44,896 nucleotides of DNA, from contig JAXHVB010000039.1 of assembly GCA_034189125.1 (NCBI GenBank), forward strand, positions 1 to 44,896, given 5' to 3'. Shown one piece after another: positions 42,467 to 44,896 of the stretch (position 1 is its first letter; every line of letters begins with the position of its first letter). Both the position numbers and the translations under genes were made by a program. The notes below the pieces were generated by a model, which saw nothing but the letters and a program-made list of their open reading frames with translations, was not told where the DNA came from and did no database searches. The stretch is from UBA5862 sp002408105. Its GTDB lineage: Bacteria; Pseudomonadota; Gammaproteobacteria; Pseudomonadales; UBA5862.

Positions 42467-43333
42467 ATGGCGGCGATATCCGCGGCACTGGTCAAAGAGC
42501 TCCGTGAGCGCACCGGCCTTGGCATGATGGATTGCAAAAAGGCGTTGCAGGCCGCAGGCGGTGACATTGAGGCGGCCATTGAAGAGTTGCGCAAATCATC
42601 TGGCATGAAAGCGGCCAAGAAGGCCGGCCGGGTGGCGGCAGACGGCGTGATCATGGCACGCATCGCGGACGAGGGTGGCTTCGGCGTGCTGGTTGAAATC
42701 AACAGCGAGACTGACTTTGTCGCCAGAGACGAGAATTTCATCGGTTTTGCTGACCAGGTTGTCAACACCGTGTTCGAGCAGCGCGAGGCCGATGTCGGTC
42801 GCCTGATGGAGGGCGACCTGGAGGCTGCGCGCGAGCGCTTGGTGCAAAAGGTTGGGGAGAACATCAACGTGCGGCGCGTGGCGCTTGTCGAGGCGGACAC
42901 CGTCGGTGCCTACGTGCACGGCAACAGTCGCATCGGCGTGTTGGTTGCTCTGCAAGGTGGCACCACTGAGTTGGCTCGGGACATCGCCATGCACGTGGCA
43001 GCGGTCAATCCACGGGTCGGCCGACCCGAAGACATGCCGGCCGACGAACTGGCCAAGGAGCGTGAAATCTATGCCGCCCAGGCTGCCGACAGCGGCAAGC
43101 CGCCTGAAATCGTTGAGAAAATGATCGAGGGCCGGGTGCGCAAGTTTTTGGCGGAGGTCAGCCTCGTCGAGCAGCCCTTTGTGAAGGACCCGGACACCCG
43201 AGTCGGCAAGTTGCTCAAGCAGGCCGGAGCGGAACTGGTTGGATTCACCCGCTTCGAAGTGGGTGAAGGCATTGAAAGGGAAGAGGTCGATTTCGCAGCG
43301 GAAGTGGCCGCGCAGGCTGGACTGACCGACTGA
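42467..43333 (+). CDS. tsf: Translation elongation factor Ts
   Basis: EF-Ts is the nucleotide exchange factor for EF-Tu. The 288-residue protein starts MAAISAALVKELRERTGLG followed by MMDCKKAL, the UBA-like N-terminal module, and continues with the TDFVAR motif (INSETDFVARDENF) that contacts EF-Tu and two core repeats. ATG 42467 with GAGGGG upstream is preferred over the in-frame GTG at 42458. The gene follows rpsB after 94 bases including the stem-loop, and precedes pyrH by 21 bases. Confidence 0.98.
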   Translation: MAAISAALVKELRERTGLGMMDCKKALQAAGGDIEAAIEELRKSSGMKAAKKAGRVAADGVIMARIADEGGFGVLVEINSETDFVARDENFIGFADQVVNTVFEQREADVGRLMEGDLEAARERLVQKVGENINVRRVALVEADTVGAYVHGNSRIGVLVALQGGTTELARDIAMHVAAVNPRVGRPEDMPADELAKEREIYAAQAADSGKPPEIVEKMIEGRVRKFLAEVSLVEQPFVKDPDTRVGKLLKQAGAELVGFTRFEVGEGIEREEVDFAAEVAAQAGLTD

Positions 43334-43354
43334 TTCGGCTGGACTGAGGGGCTT

Positions 43355-44092
43355 TTGTCACAGGGGGTCGGCCCATTGCACGGCGAACGCAGATACAAAC
43401 GCATCCTATTGAAGCTCAGCGGTGAGGCGCTCAGCGGCTCGGAGCGCTTCGGGATCGATCCCAAGGTCCTTGACCGGATGGCGCTAGAAATCGGCCAGCT
43501 GGTCGGCATCGGAGTCCAGGTTGGCTTGGTCGTCGGCGGCGGCAACCTGTTTCGCGGTGCCCAGCTGCAGGCCGCCGGTCTCGATCGAGTCACCGGCGAC
43601 CAAATGGGCATGCTCGCCACGGTCATGAACGGTTTGGCGCTTCGGGATGCGTTGCAGCGGGCGGAGATCGCCTCGCGTGTGATGTCGGCCATTCCCATGA
43701 GCGGCCTGGTTGACCACTATGATCGGCGTAGCGCCAACCGGTACCTGAGTGAGGGCGAGGTGGTGATCTTTGCGGCGGGCACCGGAAACCCGTTTTTCAC
43801 CACCGATTCTGCGGCTTGCCTGCGCGCCATCGAAGTGAAGGCGGACTTGGTCCTGAAGGCGACCAAGGTGGATGGTGTTTATTCTGCTGATCCGATGCAG
43901 GACGAAGCCGCCGTAAAGTACGATCGGCTGACGTATGACGAGGTCATCACACGCAAGTTGGGGGTTATGGACCTGACGGCGATCTGTTTGTGTCAAGAGC
44001 ACCGCATGCCGATGCGCGTGTTTCAAATGGACAAAACCGGGGCGCTGCTGAGCATTGTGATGGGCGGGGACGAAGGCACCCAGATCCAGTGA
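43355..44092 (+). CDS. pyrH: UMP kinase PyrH
   Basis: PyrH phosphorylates UMP to UDP and is the bacterial amino-acid-kinase-type enzyme. In 245 residues I see RILLKLSGEAL, the glycine-rich VVGGGNLFRG, GDQMGMLATVMN, FAAGTGNPFFTTD and LKATKVDGVYSADP. The start is not ATG: TTG 43355 with TGAGGGG upstream is used here, and TTG 43376 with AGGGGG upstream would give a protein seven residues shorter. Both fit the family. It is between tsf and frr as in most gammaproteobacteria. Confidence 0.95.
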   Translation: MSQGVGPLHGERRYKRILLKLSGEALSGSERFGIDPKVLDRMALEIGQLVGIGVQVGLVVGGGNLFRGAQLQAAGLDRVTGDQMGMLATVMNGLALRDALQRAEIASRVMSAIPMSGLVDHYDRRSANRYLSEGEVVIFAAGTGNPFFTTDSAACLRAIEVKADLVLKATKVDGVYSADPMQDEAAVKYDRLTYDEVITRKLGVMDLTAICLCQEHRMPMRVFQMDKTGALLSIVMGGDEGTQIQ

Positions 44093-44116
44093 CCGCCCGG
44101 CAAGAGGAGACGCAAG

Positions 44117-44674
44117 GTGATAGACGACATCAAAAAAGACGCCGCTGCGCGCATGACCAAAACCGAGGAAGCGTTGCAAGCAGCGTTTAATAAGATCCGC
44201 ACCGGCCGTGCCCAGCCGGGACTGTTGGACGCAGTCAAGGTGAACTACTACGGGGTGGACACACCCCTCAACCAGGTCGCCAGTGTGGTGACCGAGGACG
44301 CCCGCACCCTGGCGGTAACTCCCTGGGAGAAAAAGCTGGTCCCGGAGATCGAAAAAGCGATCATGAACGCCGACCTTGGTCTGAACCCCTCGACGGCCGG
44401 CGATGTGATTCGCGTTCCGATGCCACCGCTGACCGAAGAGACCCGCAAGAACTACATCCGCCAAGCGCGCCAGGAAGCAGAGCAGGCGCGGGTTGCTGTG
44501 CGCAATGTGCGCCGTGACGCCAACAACGACTTTAAGGACTTGGTCAAGGAGAAAGAAATCACAGCCGACGACCAGCGGCGTGCCGAGGAGGACGTTCAGA
44601 AATTGACGGACCGACACATCGCCCAGATTGACAAGGCGCTCGAAGAAAAAGAGGCCGAGTTGTTGGAGGTCTGA
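44117..44674 (+). CDS. frr: Ribosome recycling factor
   Basis: RRF, with EF-G, splits the post-termination ribosome. The 185-residue two-domain protein has the typical segments RTGRAQPGLLD, VASVVTEDARTLAVTPWEK, the domain II loop MPPLTEETRKNYIRQAR and the C-terminal helix with VQKLTDRHIAQIDK. It starts at GTG 44117 with GAGGAG seven bases upstream. The 99 bases between frr and uppS hold a run of six T (44729-44734) but no convincing terminator stem. Confidence 0.98.
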   Translation: MIDDIKKDAAARMTKTEEALQAAFNKIRTGRAQPGLLDAVKVNYYGVDTPLNQVASVVTEDARTLAVTPWEKKLVPEIEKAIMNADLGLNPSTAGDVIRVPMPPLTEETRKNYIRQARQEAEQARVAVRNVRRDANNDFKDLVKEKEITADDQRRAEEDVQKLTDRHIAQIDKALEEKEAELLEV

Positions 44675-44773
44675 TGCAGTTCGCTCCAGCGGACTTTCCC
44701 GGAGCAATGGCCCTCCCGGGCTTCGCGATTTTTTCTTCGGCCGGTCGAGCCGCTGCCAGGTGCAGCGCGGTCC

Positions 44774-44896
44774 ATGTCTGACGACCGGCAGGACACCCCC
44801 ATTGGCGCCAAGCCGCCGCGCCACGTCGCCATCATCATGGACGGCAACAGCCGGTGGGCCAAGCGCCGTGGCCTGCCGGCCAAGGCAGGCCACAAG
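44774..44896 (+). CDS. uppS: Undecaprenyl diphosphate synthase UppS (3' end outside window)
   Basis: UppS makes the C55 lipid carrier for peptidoglycan and surface polysaccharide. Only the first 41 codons are visible. After MSDDRQDTPIGAKPPR comes the family signature HVAIIMDGNSRWAKRRGLP with the catalytic Asp in MDGN, and then the beginning of the GHK segment. The residue after MDGN is Ser, where Gly or Asn is more usual. The reading frame is open to the last base. Position after pyrH and frr is canonical. The ribosome site is weak, and no alternative ATG lies just upstream in this frame. Confidence 0.93.
   Translation, partial: MSDDRQDTPIGAKPPRHVAIIMDGNSRWAKRRGLPAKAGHK

Noticed and set aside
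44675..44773. Terminator after frr
   Set aside because: A run of six T (44729-44734) is present, but the only stem (CCCGG/CCGGG) ends eight bases earlier and has five pairs; not convincing.
43484..44893. 469-codon open frame on the minus strand across pyrH, frr and uppS
   Set aside because: Spans three core genes on the opposite strand; histidine/leucine-rich product typical of antisense frames.

Overview
The window is about 44.9 kb of GC-rich, gene-dense chromosomal DNA from a gammaproteobacterium. The evidence is a ZipA gene beside smc and ligA, a GntR regulator upstream of smc, long-form PstC and PstA permeases, the long DapD type, and the block glnD-map / rpsB-tsf-pyrH-frr-uppS. Several of these arrangements resemble Pseudomonas and related orders, but the species cannot be named from the sequence. 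I see no rRNA, tRNA, CRISPR array, insertion sequence, prophage or integration site. Almost every base is in, or next to, a recognisable core or near-core gene.

Layout. Positions 1-1601 hold the end of a cytochrome c maturation operon (ccmH, cut by the window edge, and ccmI). Positions 1619-8975 hold a GntR/FCD regulator with a likely self-operator, then smc, zipA and ligA (chromosome organisation, division, DNA ligation). Positions 9125-14165 are sugar-nucleotide and hexose phosphate genes: galE, galU and a CpsG-type phosphomannomutase forward, with pgi convergent. A small DUF1244 gene follows. Positions 14632-23494 form a full phosphate-starvation block on the minus strand, phoB-phoR-pstS-pstC-pstA-pstB-phoU, with two Pho boxes. 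Next on the minus strand are argD and argF, divergent from a hydantoinase-B-like gene with no visible A subunit.

Positions 27500-31113 (minus) hold an MFS permease, hslO (Hsp33), a 67-residue unknown protein and a TIGR01777-type epimerase. An FtsH-family protease is divergent from this group and overlaps a convergent LHPP-like HAD phosphatase at its 3' end. A stand-alone FAD/NAD(P) oxidoreductase follows. The minus-strand run glnD-dapC-arsC-like-dapD links PII nitrogen signalling with lysine/diaminopimelate synthesis, and map lies just upstream of glnD. The last 3.5 kb carry rpsB (with a strong promoter and a leader of about 160 nt), tsf, pyrH, frr and the start of uppS.

How the parts work together: phoBR and pst-phoU sense and import phosphate, and both entry points carry PhoB sites. 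galU, galE, cpsG and pgi feed surface polysaccharide precursors. dapD and dapC feed peptidoglycan, whose lipid carrier starts with UppS. The translation cluster is the usual one. I did not find a clearly new multi-gene system. The best leads are the GntR self-operator, the coiled-coil PstA insert, the orphan HyuB, the stand-alone TIGR03169-like oxidoreductase, the rpsB leader and the small unknown protein.
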